DNA from: Taxawa tesnikishii (nom. ined.)
Lineage: Eukaryota; Ascomycota; Dothideomycetes; Dothideales
Length of the DNA stretch: 64,000 nt
Direction of reading: 5' to 3'
Assembly (NCBI GenBank): GCA_030247885.1
Contig: JAPDRO010000022.1
Location: 372,001 to 436,000 of the forward strand
Below are positions 23,256 through 33,087 of the stretch, piece by piece. Every line of letters starts with the position of its first letter. The first letter of the stretch is position 1. Position numbers and translations under genes: made by a program. Under the pieces are notes generated by a model. It saw only the letters and a list, made by a program, of their open reading frames with translations. It made no database searches and was not told the DNA's origin.

Positions 23256-26200
23256 ATGTCTGTCGTCACACTCCTTTCTTGCTTACTTTTCGTCAACCCA
23301 AGCATAGCTGGCTATGTTTTGGAAGATGACTACTCTCCCTCCAACTTCTTCGACATGTTCTCTTTCTGGACGTCGAGCGATCCTACACATGGCTTCGTGG
23401 ACTACGTCGACCAAAGCACGGCTCAGGATTCAGGCCTGATCTCTGTTAACGACGGTAGCGTCTACATGGGCGTTGACTACGAGAACGTCACGCCAAACGG
23501 CCGCCCAAGTGTACGTCTTACCAGCAACAAAGCCTACAACTCTGGCAGTCTCGTTATCCTCGACCTTGAGCATATGCCCGGTGGTATCTGCGGTACCTGG
23601 CCTGCGTTCTGGATGGTCGGACCCAACTGGCCCAACGGCGGTGAAATCGATATTATTGAGGGCGTAAACCAACAGCTGGTCAACGATATGACTCTACACA
23701 CGGCGACCGGCTGCGAGGTCACCAACAACGGCAACTTCAGTGGTATCCTGAACTCGGAAAACTGCGATGCGAACGTTAACGGCAACCAAGGATGCCAAAT
23801 TGCATCTCAGAACCCGGCGTCATACGGGGATGGTTTCAATGCCGCCAACGGCGGTGTCTATGCCACAGAGTGGACCGATGATGCTATCAGCATCTGGTTC
23901 TTCGCCCGCGGCTCCATTCCATCTGATATCTCCAACGGCAACCCGGACCCAAGTGGCTGGGCAACACCCATGGCTCAGTTCACTGGCTGCGATATCCCGT
24001 CTTTCTTCCAGGACCAGCAGATCGTCTTCGACAACACCTTCTGTGGCGACTGGGCTGGTAACGTTTGGAGCAGCAGCACTTGCGCTGCCAAAGCCGACTC
24101 GTGCGAGGCTTTCGTCGAGAACAACCCGTCGGCATTCAAGGACTCGTACTGGACGATCAACGCTCTTAAAGTCTACCAATACTCTGAGTACAGCAAGACC
24201 GATGCAGCCTCTACCACGCCAGCTGTTGAGGCTACGTCCGCCGTCTACGTTCCAATTTCCTCTGAGACTACAGCCACATCAAGCGAGATCGCTAGCTCCA
24301 GCTCAACCCTCGATGCGACTACCACTTCTTCTGCAGAGTCATCTAGCACTGTCAGCTCCTTCACTTCGGCGGAAACCAGCTCTTCTTCCAGCGATGTTCC
24401 TCCCAGCACGTCAGCTAGCTCTACGACTAGCGACGTCACATCAAGCACCAGCATCTCTCTGTCTAGCGCTGCCGCCACTTCGAGCACCGTTCCCTCGTCC
24501 AGCGTTATCACCACTTCCAGCAGCGCCGCTCCATCCAGCACCATTGCCAACTCGAGCTCCCAGGAGATTCCAAGCACCGCTGCCAGTGTCAGCTCGTCGC
24601 TCGCCGCTTCCTCAAGCGTACTTGTTGTCCCTTCGAGCTCCACAGCGTCTACGGCTTCCCCACGGTCTCTATATGCGCTGCGCAAACAGATCTATGCCCG
24701 AGCTGCAACGGCGCAGGATATCAGAAAGATGGCAACATCATGAACATCGCTTGCAACATGGGTGGTAGTGGTAGAGTTCTGGGCGCAGCTGCGAGACTGC
24801 ATGCCCGTGATACCCAAGAGAGCTTTCAGCTTTGTATTGCGGAGTGCAGCGCTGCTTCCGGTTGTGTCGCAGCTGCATACGTGCCTGCCTCTCTGGACTG
24901 CGTCCTGTACACTTCAGTTGCTGGTGTCTACGCTCAACCTGGTACTCAGTTCGCGTACGCTTACGGAATGAATGTTACGCTACTCAACACCACCACGAGC
25001 ATCACGGCAAGCTCCAGCTCAACCGCCGCTCCTATTGCGACAACTGTCAACACCACCTCTTCTCTGTTGCTCCCAAGCGTCAACAACACCAGCACCCACG
25101 TCGCTTCTGCCACCGGCACCGGTATAAAAATTCGGTCAATGGAACAGGCCTTTATCCAGTTCTATCGCATGTCACAGTCATGTCTTCGCCAATCTCATTC
25201 GGTGTCCACGCCGTGACCACTACGTCAGCTGCGTTGTCATCATTTGCCGTCTCTTCGAGCGCCATCGCTATTCCCACCACTCAAGTCAGCGAAGTCGTCA
25301 GAACCTCCGTCACCACCTACACAGCAGGCCACACGCTTACTATTTCCGGCTCGGCCACCGTACTGGCCACACCAAGCGTCGCTTACTTCACCGAGACTGA
25401 GACTATCACCGTGTACACAACTGTGTATATCAATGGCGCTTCCTATCCTCCGTCTCCTTCAGCCACCGTCGCCGCAGCCTCAGCCAGCCAATCTAGCTCT
25501 GCTGCTGTTGACGCAGCCTCTGCAAGCCAGGGCAGCACTGCGGCCGTGCCCACCATCCAAACCAGCGAAGTTGTCAAAACGACCGTCACTACCTATTCCG
25601 CGGGTGAGACGGTTACAACTGCCGGCTCCACGACCGTCCTTGCTGCTCCCAGCGTTGCCACCATCACCACGACTCAAACCATCACTCGCTACACGACCGT
25701 CTACCTAAAAGGCTACACGCCCTCCTCAACTACTCTTGTGGTGCTGCCTACCTCTGCCGCTCCATGGGATGTCGCTGTTGGTCCAAACGATGTTGTTGTC
25801 GAGGTCCAGGAGGACTCGACGACCTACACCTCCGTGATGGCATCTACCGCCCTTCCTTCGGTTGTCCTAAGCTCTGCCCCTGGCATGACGACCTTCGCGA
25901 CCATCACTGGCGGCAACGCTCCTGCCGCCCCGAGCTCCAGCGCCGTTGCCGAGAAGGCCATCGCCGACAATGCCAACGTCTTGGCCTCGCACCTTGACTC
26001 GACCTCCAGCAACACCACCTCCAGTAACGCCTCTTTGTCTGCCGTTCCAAATCCTTCCGGCAATGGCACCGTGACCGTCATCAGCGCCATCACCTCGACT
26101 GTGGCCGCCGCAGACGCCTCTGTCACCCCTGCGCCGCAAGAATCCGCTTCCGCACCAGCAGGCTGGGGCAGCTGGGCGGAGTATAAAGCGAGCAAGGCAT

Positions 26201-26301
26201 CCGGAGCGGCAGCATGGCTCAAGGAGTACGAGGCTGGTAGCGAGGCGAGGGCCAGGCACTTGGCTGGACACAAGAGCTACCGGAGGCTGAGGAGACATTA
26301 G
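23256..26301 (+). CDS. Large secreted GH16 endo-beta-glucanase with extra C-terminal modules
   Basis: Predicted to cut beta-1,3(4)-glucans in the cell wall or outside the cell. MSVVTLLSCLLFVNPSIAG is a signal peptide. The GH16 domain spans about residues 20-310, with the catalytic box GEIDIIEG (E130, D132, E135) and the mixed-linkage glucanase pattern (GTWPAFWMVGP, GCEVTNNG). Then come a Ser/Thr-rich linker, a Cys domain (LCPSCNGAGYQKDG...CIAECSAASGC, apple/PAN-like), a second linker, two tandem copies of a module of about 59 residues (SEVVRTSVTTYTAG; SEVVKTTVTTYSAG), and a basic tail ending YRRLRRH. No GPI signal is seen. The frame breaks at CCCC 24658-24661 and AAAAA 25126-25130; one more base at each joins the parts into about 1,015 residues. 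The start at 23256 precedes the signal peptide. Confidence 0.85.
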
Positions 26302-26858
26302 GTGGAGCACTAGGTTGGCGTTGATAGGGTTTTATGGATTTGGGAACGAATTTCGGGATCATGGCTGATCCTCCTTCATTCTTCTTCGACAAGATACCAC
26401 GGGAACTTTATCAGGGATATAGGTATATGGTAGATAGATTTGATCACTAGCGCAAGGGGTCTCTATGTTGGATACCCCCGGTCGCTCCGAAAACAAAATG
26501 GATATCCATCAACTATTTAATCTTCTAGTAGAGACACTATAAAATTACAAGTTCCATGAGCGTAGGTTATACTCCTGCTGCTGCTGCTTGCTGTTGTTGG
26601 ATCGAATGCAATGTTCGCTCAACCTCGGCTCTTCGGCCCGACGAGCTCACTTCATCCATGGTGCATCCGTCGAGGGTTTTGGAGTACACGTATCGCTCGA
26701 GAAAGATACAGACATAGAGTAGAGAGGAAGCGTTGTTCTGTTTGTGGTTCGCTTCCAGTTGCATAGTTCTGACCTTCAATCATCTAATCTTGCTGTTCCT
26801 ATCACAGGGAGGCATAATAGAAGCGCAAGAGCAGCACAGTTTGGGCATTGAAGTAGCC
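26302..26858. other. Intergenic between GH16 and phosphatase genes
   Basis: 557 bp with a short CTGCTG run (26574-26587) and otherwise no feature. The right half should hold the phosphatase promoter. Confidence 0.45.
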
Positions 26859-27945
26859 ATGTCAGTCGGTAAGTTATATGGTGTTTCCCTCTATTCAGGT
26901 CTCAACAAGTCACTATTCCATGCATTGTATCATCTAGTATGTCCCTATACTGCCCCAACACGTAGCGTCCACCTGTTAACGGTTATCCTCAGATTCCTTA
27001 CCCAGCCCGAGCCCTCTACCTAACCCTCCCTTCTTTGCGATCTCTGGTATTGCCAACTTCCGTGACATCGGCGGCTATCCATGTTCATCTGCCTCGAATG
27101 CTTGCCAATCGGTACGCAGAGGTGTGGTCTTCCGCTCGGCAGACCCATCTCGTGTAGACCCAGCTGGCCTACAGAAGATGAAAGATCTCGGGATTACAAA
27201 AGTGTTTGACCTGAGAAGTGTACCGGAGATCAAGAGGGATGGACCGGAGTGGCAGGGCGTTAAGGTGGATGCGGGTGTCTTTGCCGAGGCGAGGGAAGAA
27301 GGCGAGCAAAAGGAGGGAAGGATAGAGAGAGTTTGGTGCCCTGTATTCGCGGACAAAGATTATGGGCCTGAGAAGGTTGCGGTGAGATACAGGGAATATG
27401 CGAAGAACGGGCCCGATGTACGTCTCTCTTGCCATTCTTTCATTCTATGAGCTTCCACATGGTGATAGCTAATCTGAAAGGGCTTCGTTCGAGCATACCA
27501 GGACATTTTAGCCGCGGCTCCAGATGCCTACCGTACAATCCTCACACACCTCTCACGGCCTTCTCCTGAGCCTTGTCTCATCCACTGCACTGCTGGGAAA
27601 GACCGCACTGGTGTCCTGGTAGCATTGCTCTACCTCCTCTGTTCTGTCCCCACCGACGTCATAGCCCAGGAATATGCGCTGACGGACCGTGGTCTCGAGC
27701 ACCTGAAACCGCTGTTTATCGAACGGTTGCTGAAGAACCCGGCGCTGGAGGGAAGTGTGGAGAAGGTTCAGAACATGATCAGCAGCAAGGCGGAGAACAT
27801 GGCGGCGACGCTCGAGATGATTCAGGAAGTGTACGGAGGTGCGGAGGCGTACGTGAAGGAGAAGCTTGGTTTGGATGAAGGGGCCATTCAGAGATTGAGG
27901 AGGAATCTCGTCAGCGATGAGAAGCCTGTTCTGCCGAAGGTCTGA
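26859..27945 (+). CDS. Tyrosine/dual-specificity protein phosphatase (Y_phosphatase3 type)
   Basis: Cysteine-dependent phosphatase with the P-loop HCTAGKDRTGV (CX5R). The typical N-terminal box of this family is present: IANFRDIGGYP, then GVVFRSADPSR and GITKVFDLRS. Exons: 26859-26868 (ATG TCA GTC G, only 10 nt), 26993-27417 and 27481-27945; introns of 124 and 63 nt. The first exon joins as MSVDSLPSPSPLPNPPFF. C-terminal helices (DVIAQEYALTDRGLEHL, EMIQEVYGGAEAYVKEKLG) match microbial tyrosine phosphatases of about 290-300 residues. The frame is intact. Substrate unknown; homologues act on phosphotyrosine or phosphoinositides. Confidence 0.88.
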
Positions 27946-28025
27946 GACGGAATCTGGTTGAGTCCGATGCAGTGGCACTAGAAAGGGAATGAGAAAGACT
28001 CCGGACGCATCTGTTCCTGCTCTGT

Positions 28026-28430
28026 TGGCTTACGTCACTTAGCGAACACACTTATATTATCATCGAAACCTTTGTCGTCAAGCTTCATTTCTTGTTCATT
28101 GACTTTCCCTTTTAAACTACACCCTCTTTGTTACTCTACGTTTTAGCAAAGGTCCTAGGCTAGACGAGGTCCTCGTTATCTCCTCGTATAACATACACGA
28201 TCATCTGGCCAACACACCTATACTATCATCAAGATCTCTCTTCGTCGGGCTTTAGTTCTTATTCATAAGCTTTCTACTCCGACAACTCGTTTCTTATCGT
28301 TCTACGTCCTAGTATCCTCTAAGTCGAACGGGCTCCTTATCCTTTCCTCGTTTAGTAGCAAGTAGCCACGTCACTTGGCGAACGTACCCACACTGTCATC
28401 AAGATCTCTGTCGTCGGGCTTCACTCTTAC
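28026..28430. repeat. Diverged tandem repeat, period about 167 bp
   Basis: Two full copies and a third partial copy are visible by eye. Anchors are CACTTAGCGAACACACTT at 28036, CATCTGGCCAACACACCT at 28202 and CACTTGGCGAACGTACCC at 28371, each followed by TATCATCGAAAC or TGTCATCAAGATCTCT and then GTCGTC-(A/G)-GCTT. Copies have drifted by substitutions. The array is pyrimidine-rich and ends about 40 bp before the start of the small spliced gene at 28472. No coding potential or known element recognised. Confidence 0.75.
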
Positions 28431-28471
28431 TGGAACGGACACTGCAATATCACTCGTCATTGATCCTCACT

Positions 28472-29155
28472 ATGGCCTCTCCTCGTATGGGTGGAAGTAT
28501 GTTTCGTTGTCACATCCACTCCATCTTCTACCGTCGCTTACTGTAGAAGTAGGCAGCCAATCTACACAGAAAAAACAATCGAAGAAGCATGCCCGTTGGC
28601 GTAAGAACAAGAACAAGTTCATTAAACGTTTGGAGGAACAGATCGCTGCTTTGAAAAAGCAGACCGAAGATCTAACCCAGGCAAACCTCCAACCACAAGC
28701 GGGTAAGCTTTACTATCATAAGAAGATTGCATCTAGATCCAAACGGGCCGCATCTCGTCGGTCCTTCACTCCTTCATAACTGATAGTCATAGCGTCTAGA
28801 ACACCGAACCGGCTCCCTGATGCCGACGAACTACCTGCACATGCGAGCAAGCGCGGCGACGAGCTCAATAACAAGTCCAATGACGAGCCTAACGACGAGC
28901 CTAACGACATCCAGGTGAGTCTTTACCGTACTTCTTGTCGTTACGGCTGCCGTGTTCACCATATCGCAGTCGTCTCAAGCACCTCGAAGGCCTGGTATAC
29001 GTAGGGCTCCAACCAACAGAGTGTTCTCGCCAACACCACCGCCGCCGCCGTTCGATCTCGCCCTCCGCCTACCAAACCTGTTCCGCCCTCCAATGACGAC
29101 CTGCCCATCCTCTTCGACACCATCGCCGGTGTCGAGACCGGGCTTGCGGTACTAA
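28472..29155 (+). CDS. Lineage-specific basic coiled-coil/proline-rich protein
   Basis: Not a family I know. Four exons (28472-28496, 28547-28702, 28793-28914, 28970-29155) with clean GT-AG introns of 50, 90 and 55 nt sum to 489 nt, 162 residues. The start has a good context (CACTATGGC). Residues about 10-60 are strongly basic and then coiled-coil-like (KKHARWRKNKNK, FIKRLEEQIAALKKQTEDL). Exon 3 is acidic with a NDEP repeat; exon 4 is rich in P and R. The last exon has a second plausible reading one frame over (SNDDLPILFDTIAGVETGL), so the C-terminus is unsure and a lost base is possible. The fit of three introns is the main evidence that it is a gene. Confidence 0.5.
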
Positions 29156-29673
29156 TCGCCAGCACCAAGCTTTTCCGAACGCGGTCTCGCATGTCGAATC
29201 GTTGTTTTCGTCTGCAAGTAGATGCGTCCTTTCCGAGTATTTCGTCAAGAGTATTGTCGAATAGAAAGTGTGGCAGTGTGGCAGTGTGGTAGTGGAGAAA
29301 CGCGCGCGCCCACGCGTTCTCGGAAAATCGGCCAGGCTTCCCGGAGGCTCTTCTCCATGCTCCACTAATTTCCGTTACGGGAAGGTACATCTGTACAGCC
29401 GACAAGCTCAGCGCGGGGTCTTGTTGTCGTCCCGCATTTCGTGCGATGATGGAAGCTGGATAAACACCCGGCAATCCTCCTCCAACGGCACGGCAGACTC
29501 TTTCCTTTTTCTCCGCTGCCAGAAAAGGTATATGTAAGTGTAGCTCTGCCGCCCGTAGTCGCGACCCAATTCACTCTATTCTCTCCATCCATTGCACCCC
29601 ATCTTGATCAAGTTTAATTTATTGTTCTATTAATTTACTTCTCCCAATTCGCATCAATCCATAGCAAGCAACC
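29156..29673. other. Intergenic, aldo/keto reductase promoter side
   Basis: 518 bp. Contains a short GTGTGGCA array (29272-29293) and a TTTAATTTATTG AT-rich patch near 29613-29636 shortly before the next start. No gene recognised. Confidence 0.45.
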
Positions 29674-30771
29674 ATGGCGGCCGGCCTCCCAAAATGCAAT
29701 ATCGCTTCCTCGGCCGCTCCGGTCTGCAGGTCTCCTGCATCTCGCTCGGCGGCTGGCTCACCTACGGCGGCCACGTGGAAAACGAGAAGACCTTCGCCTG
29801 CATGAAAGCCGCCTACGACGCCGGAATCAACTTCTTCGATTGCGCAGAGGGTTACGCCGGCGGCGAGAGCGAGAAGGTGATGGGTGACTGCATCAAGAAG
29901 TACGGCTGGAAACGCAACGACTTCGTCATTAGCACCAAGATCAACTGGGGTGCCGCAAACGGTGACAACCCCGTCAACAACGGTGGTCTGTCGCGCAAGC
30001 ATCTCATCGAGGGCACCAAGGCTGCATTGGAGAGGCTGCAGTTGGATTATGTGGATTTGATCTATGCGCACAGGCCAGACCGCAACACGCCGATGGAGGA
30101 GACTGTGCGTGCGTTCAACTGGTTGATTGACACCGGCAAAGCCTTCTACTGGGGAACCTCGGAGTGGCAGGCTGACGAGATCGAGCGTGCACACCACGTC
30201 GCCTCCAAGCTCGGCCTCATTGGACCTATAATGGAGCAGCCTCAGTATAACCTAATGGTGCGCGAGCGCGTCGAGAAGGAGTACCAGCTCCTGTACGAGA
30301 ACTACGGACTTGGCTTGACGCCGTTCTCACCACTTAAGGGCGGTATCCTGACTGGAAAGTACAACGAGAGTATCCCAGAAGACAGCAGATTTGGAAAGAG
30401 TGATGATGCCTTCATTGAGAGTATGAGGAAGCGCTTCGGCTCGGATGACTGGCAAGAAGAGATTAAGAAGGTCAAGGCTCTGGAGGTACGTTCTTCTCCG
30501 TCGTAGGCGGGAAGTGTAAGAAACGTGTACTGATCACATCGTGTCACAGCCCATCGCGAAGAAGCTCGACACTAGTCTCGCCGGCCTTGCGTACGCTTGG
30601 GTCTTGAAGAACCCTAATGTCGCTTCCGCTATCACTGGTGCAAGCAGAGAACAACAGGTCTACGATGCGGTCAAGAGTCTGGAAGTCGTGCCCAAGTTGA
30701 CAGATGAAGTGATGAAGGAGATCGATGAGATACTCGGGAACAAGCCTGCGCCGCTTGTCAGGAGGTTCTAA
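29674..30771 (+). CDS. Aldo/keto reductase, voltage-gated K+ channel beta-subunit type
   Basis: NADPH-dependent oxidoreductase of the AKR6-like group; fungal members are soluble reductases of unsettled substrate. The catalytic tetrad is visible in [14 protein letters not shown] (D, Y), [10 protein letters not shown] (K) and DLIYAHRPD (H). [10 protein letters not shown] and the C-terminal [13 protein letters not shown] belong to the cofactor site. Exons end at 30485 and resume at 30550 (64-nt intron, joining KALE to PIAKKL). The in-frame ATG is at 29694 ([10 protein letters not shown]). A far better start context (ACCATGG) lies at 29674 but is one base out of frame through AAAA 29691-29694; one more A would give MAAGLPKMQYRF. 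I give the outer start and consider either possible. Confidence 0.9.
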
Positions 30772-30802
30772 AAAGCTGTTTGAGGTATCCTGAATATAGA
30801 AT

Positions 30803-31403
30803 TAGTGGCTGGGTTCCTAGAGCTGCTTGAGGCTGAAAACCTCTCCTCCCTCGATAACGTAACTTGCGATACTATGAGAGACTGGATGCTTTACGGCTGG
30901 CAGAAGTACGAAGATTCCCTCCAAACGACGAATCTTGATCTTACGAACTTCCACTCCGCCGGCGGCAAGATCTTGATCTTCCACGGCAAGTCTGATCCTA
31001 ACATCCCCACCAGCTCTTCTGTCCACTTCCATGAATCTGCGCGCAAGATCGTGTACTCTCACCTCTCCTTTAACCAGAGCATTGCCGCTCTTGGAGACTG
31101 GTACCGTCTTTTTCTTGTTCCTGGAGCGGCTCACTGCAACTACAACTCCTTGATCCCAGACGGTCCCTTCCCTAGACGAACATGCACGTCATGATTGACT
31201 GAGTTGAGAACGGCGTCACCCCTACCACACTCAATGCCACTGTTCTCTCGGGCAAGCACAAGGGCGAGAACGGTCAGATCTGTGCATGGCCGCTCCACCC
31301 TTACTGGACTAAGAACGGCACTGAGATGGAGTGCCAGTACGATCAGGCTTCAAACGATACTTGGATGTATGACTTTGATGCGTACAGACTCCCACTCTAC
31401 TAA
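30803..31403 (+). pseudogene. Tannase/feruloyl esterase 3' remnant
   Basis: The C-terminal third of a fungal tannase-family esterase, lacking the N-terminal two thirds and any start. Recognisable blocks are DWMLYGWQKYEDSLQTT, GGKILIFHGKSDPNIP (acid-residue region), LVPGAAHCNYNS (catalytic histidine region), VENGVTPTTLNATVL and MECQYDQASNDTWMYDFDAYRLPLY. The frame shifts near 31169-31175. In the downstream frame a TAG stands where the family has Gln before TNM, and a TGA where it has the Trp of DWVENGV, so it is dead by truncation, shift and two stops. It begins only about 30 bp after the aldo/keto reductase stop. Intact family members have about 530-580 residues and a signal peptide. Confidence 0.85.
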
Positions 31404-31767
31404 GCTCATCAACCGGAAGTCGGAAAGCATGAGCGCTACGCGTGAAGTGTGGTGGAGAAGCTTAGGGAACGACTCGCACACGGACGCAATATCGCACATC
31501 TTTCTTCGCTTAGGGTATCGAGCCACTGCAGATATCTATTCGAATCTACACCAGCTTGATGAGCACCGAGAACTTGTTGTGGACAGGTGTGATGAATAGT
31601 GTAGGAAGGACTCTAAGCCACGATTCGTATATGTAAGCTTAGGCAGCAACGTCTGCATGCGAAAACATACTACAGAATTCCTTCAACTTGCAATTCATAC
31701 ACCGGCGAGTCCTGCGCCATAACTACAGGAACAAGGCTACAAGGCATCTGCGCTTCCACTCGACATT
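31404..31767. other. Intergenic upstream of PARG-like gene
   Basis: 364 bp with no recognisable element. Should contain the promoter of the gene starting at 31768. Confidence 0.45.
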
Positions 31768-32637
31768 ATGACCTTCATCGCGAAGCTCTTCAAGCCGACT
31801 ACGCTCGATCTCGCCACCCGCCGCAAGATCTGCGAGGACACAATCTTCCGATCTCCTACGATAGCAACTGAAACACCGCATGGGTCTCTCGATAGCAGCT
31901 TCGTACCATCACAACTACTCGCGCTGTCGAGATCTTCTCCCACTTACCCGAACTTACAATTGCAGCCTGTTAAGATCATCGACTCCGATGCCTTCGCTGC
32001 CGCACGCGCTTTACTTGAGACAGATCCCGCTCGAAGCGGGAGGATAGCCGTGTTGAACTTGGCAAGCGATGAGGAGCCCGGTGGCGGTTGGCGCTACACA
32101 CTCTCGGTCACGCAGGAAGAGGCATTGTGCTATTCTTCCACGCTCTATGCCACTCTTAGACCGGAGTTCTATCCTTGGCCAAATCTGGGTCCCGGTTCAG
32201 CCGCGGGCATCTTCTCGCCTGGTGTCGTTGTCTTTAGAGATACCACAGACAACGGATTGGCTGAACTCCCTGTCCAGAAACGATTCTTGGTTTCAGTGAT
32301 AACGATAGCAGCGCCGCGTTTGCCGGAGCTCACGGAGGATGGTGCGGAATTTGCACGTGAGAGCGATTTGCGGGATCTGAGAGAGAAAATTAGGCTAGTG
32401 TATCGAATGGCAGCGCACAATGGACAGACCAATCTTGTGCTGGGAGCTATGGGTTGCGGAGCCTATCGGTGTCCTCCGGCGCTCATGGCGAAGGAGATGA
32501 AGGGAATTCTGGGAGGAGAAGAATTTGACGGGTGGTTCGAGAATGTGGTGTTCGCGATTTATGCACACGGGAAGGCTGGAGAAAGGAATCTGGAGGCTTT
32601 TAGGAGGGAGTTTGGCACCGGGTGGAGGGGCGTGTGA
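31768..32637 (+). CDS. Microbial-type PARG-like protein (DUF2263/TIGR02452)
   Basis: Macrodomain-fold protein related to bacterial-type poly(ADP-ribose) glycohydrolases, expected to remove ADP-ribose from proteins or other targets. Single exon, 289 residues, frame intact. N-terminal helix block RRKICEDTIFRSP is typical of the family. The diagnostic catalytic pair is present: GGGW at residues 105-108 and TQEEALCYSS from 115, containing the catalytic glutamate (E117 or E118). Later blocks are SVITIAAPRLPEL and LVLGAMGCGAYRCPP, the ribose/phosphate loop. No signal peptide or membrane segment, so probably cytosolic or nuclear. Whether it acts on poly- or mono-ADP-ribose cannot be told from sequence. 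Confidence 0.87.
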   Translation: MTFIAKLFKPTTLDLATRRKICEDTIFRSPTIATETPHGSLDSSFVPSQLLALSRSSPTYPNLQLQPVKIIDSDAFAAARALLETDPARSGRIAVLNLASDEEPGGGWRYTLSVTQEEALCYSSTLYATLRPEFYPWPNLGPGSAAGIFSPGVVVFRDTTDNGLAELPVQKRFLVSVITIAAPRLPELTEDGAEFARESDLRDLREKIRLVYRMAAHNGQTNLVLGAMGCGAYRCPPALMAKEMKGILGGEEFDGWFENVVFAIYAHGKAGERNLEAFRREFGTGWRGV

Positions 32638-33087
32638 GACAAGATGCCGAATGGGATTAGTTGGCAAGGCAGGTTTCCTTTCGTTTTAGCACCGAGATTG
32701 GCTACTAGCGAGAGATTTGTACAGGGAATGCAGCAACTGAGTTTGGTACAACTCAGAGAGCAGTGAACCAGCCATATCATGAAGTTCCTGATCCATGTCT
32801 CAGCTGAGCGGTCCTACCTAGTGCTGGACGTCTTCTACTTACCTCGGATGATCCATATCTGTCATTTTCTGCTTTTTCCAGACTTTCCCACACCTTCTTC
32901 AACGTCCACGAAAACATGGTTGCCATTCAAGAAAGCAAAGTAACCAGAAACCACGGAAGTTCAGTGCATCATGATCTCTTATACTCAACGGTAGCGATTT
33001 TCCATGTCAATCATCCAAAACTCGCTCCGTCACGAGCGTTCAAGCTCCAGAACCAACAAACCAACAACACCAATACGGTCCGAAGCC
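32638..33087. other. Convergent intergenic region
   Basis: 450 bp between the 3' ends of the PARG-like gene and the alcohol dehydrogenase. No feature recognised. Confidence 0.45.

Noticed and set aside
24245-24685. Minus-strand frame rich in Glu, Val and Leu
   Set aside because: It mirrors the Ser/Thr linker of the GH16 gene and arises from its codon bias.
23256-26301. Programmed ribosomal frameshifting in GH16 and the other broken genes
   Set aside because: The sites share no slippery heptamer and occur in unrelated genes that are unshifted in other fungi; lost bases are simpler.
30803-31403. Repeat-induced point mutation as the cause of tannase decay
   Set aside because: Only one of the two stop changes fits the CpA-to-TpA preference and flanking DNA is not AT-rich, so the evidence is too thin.
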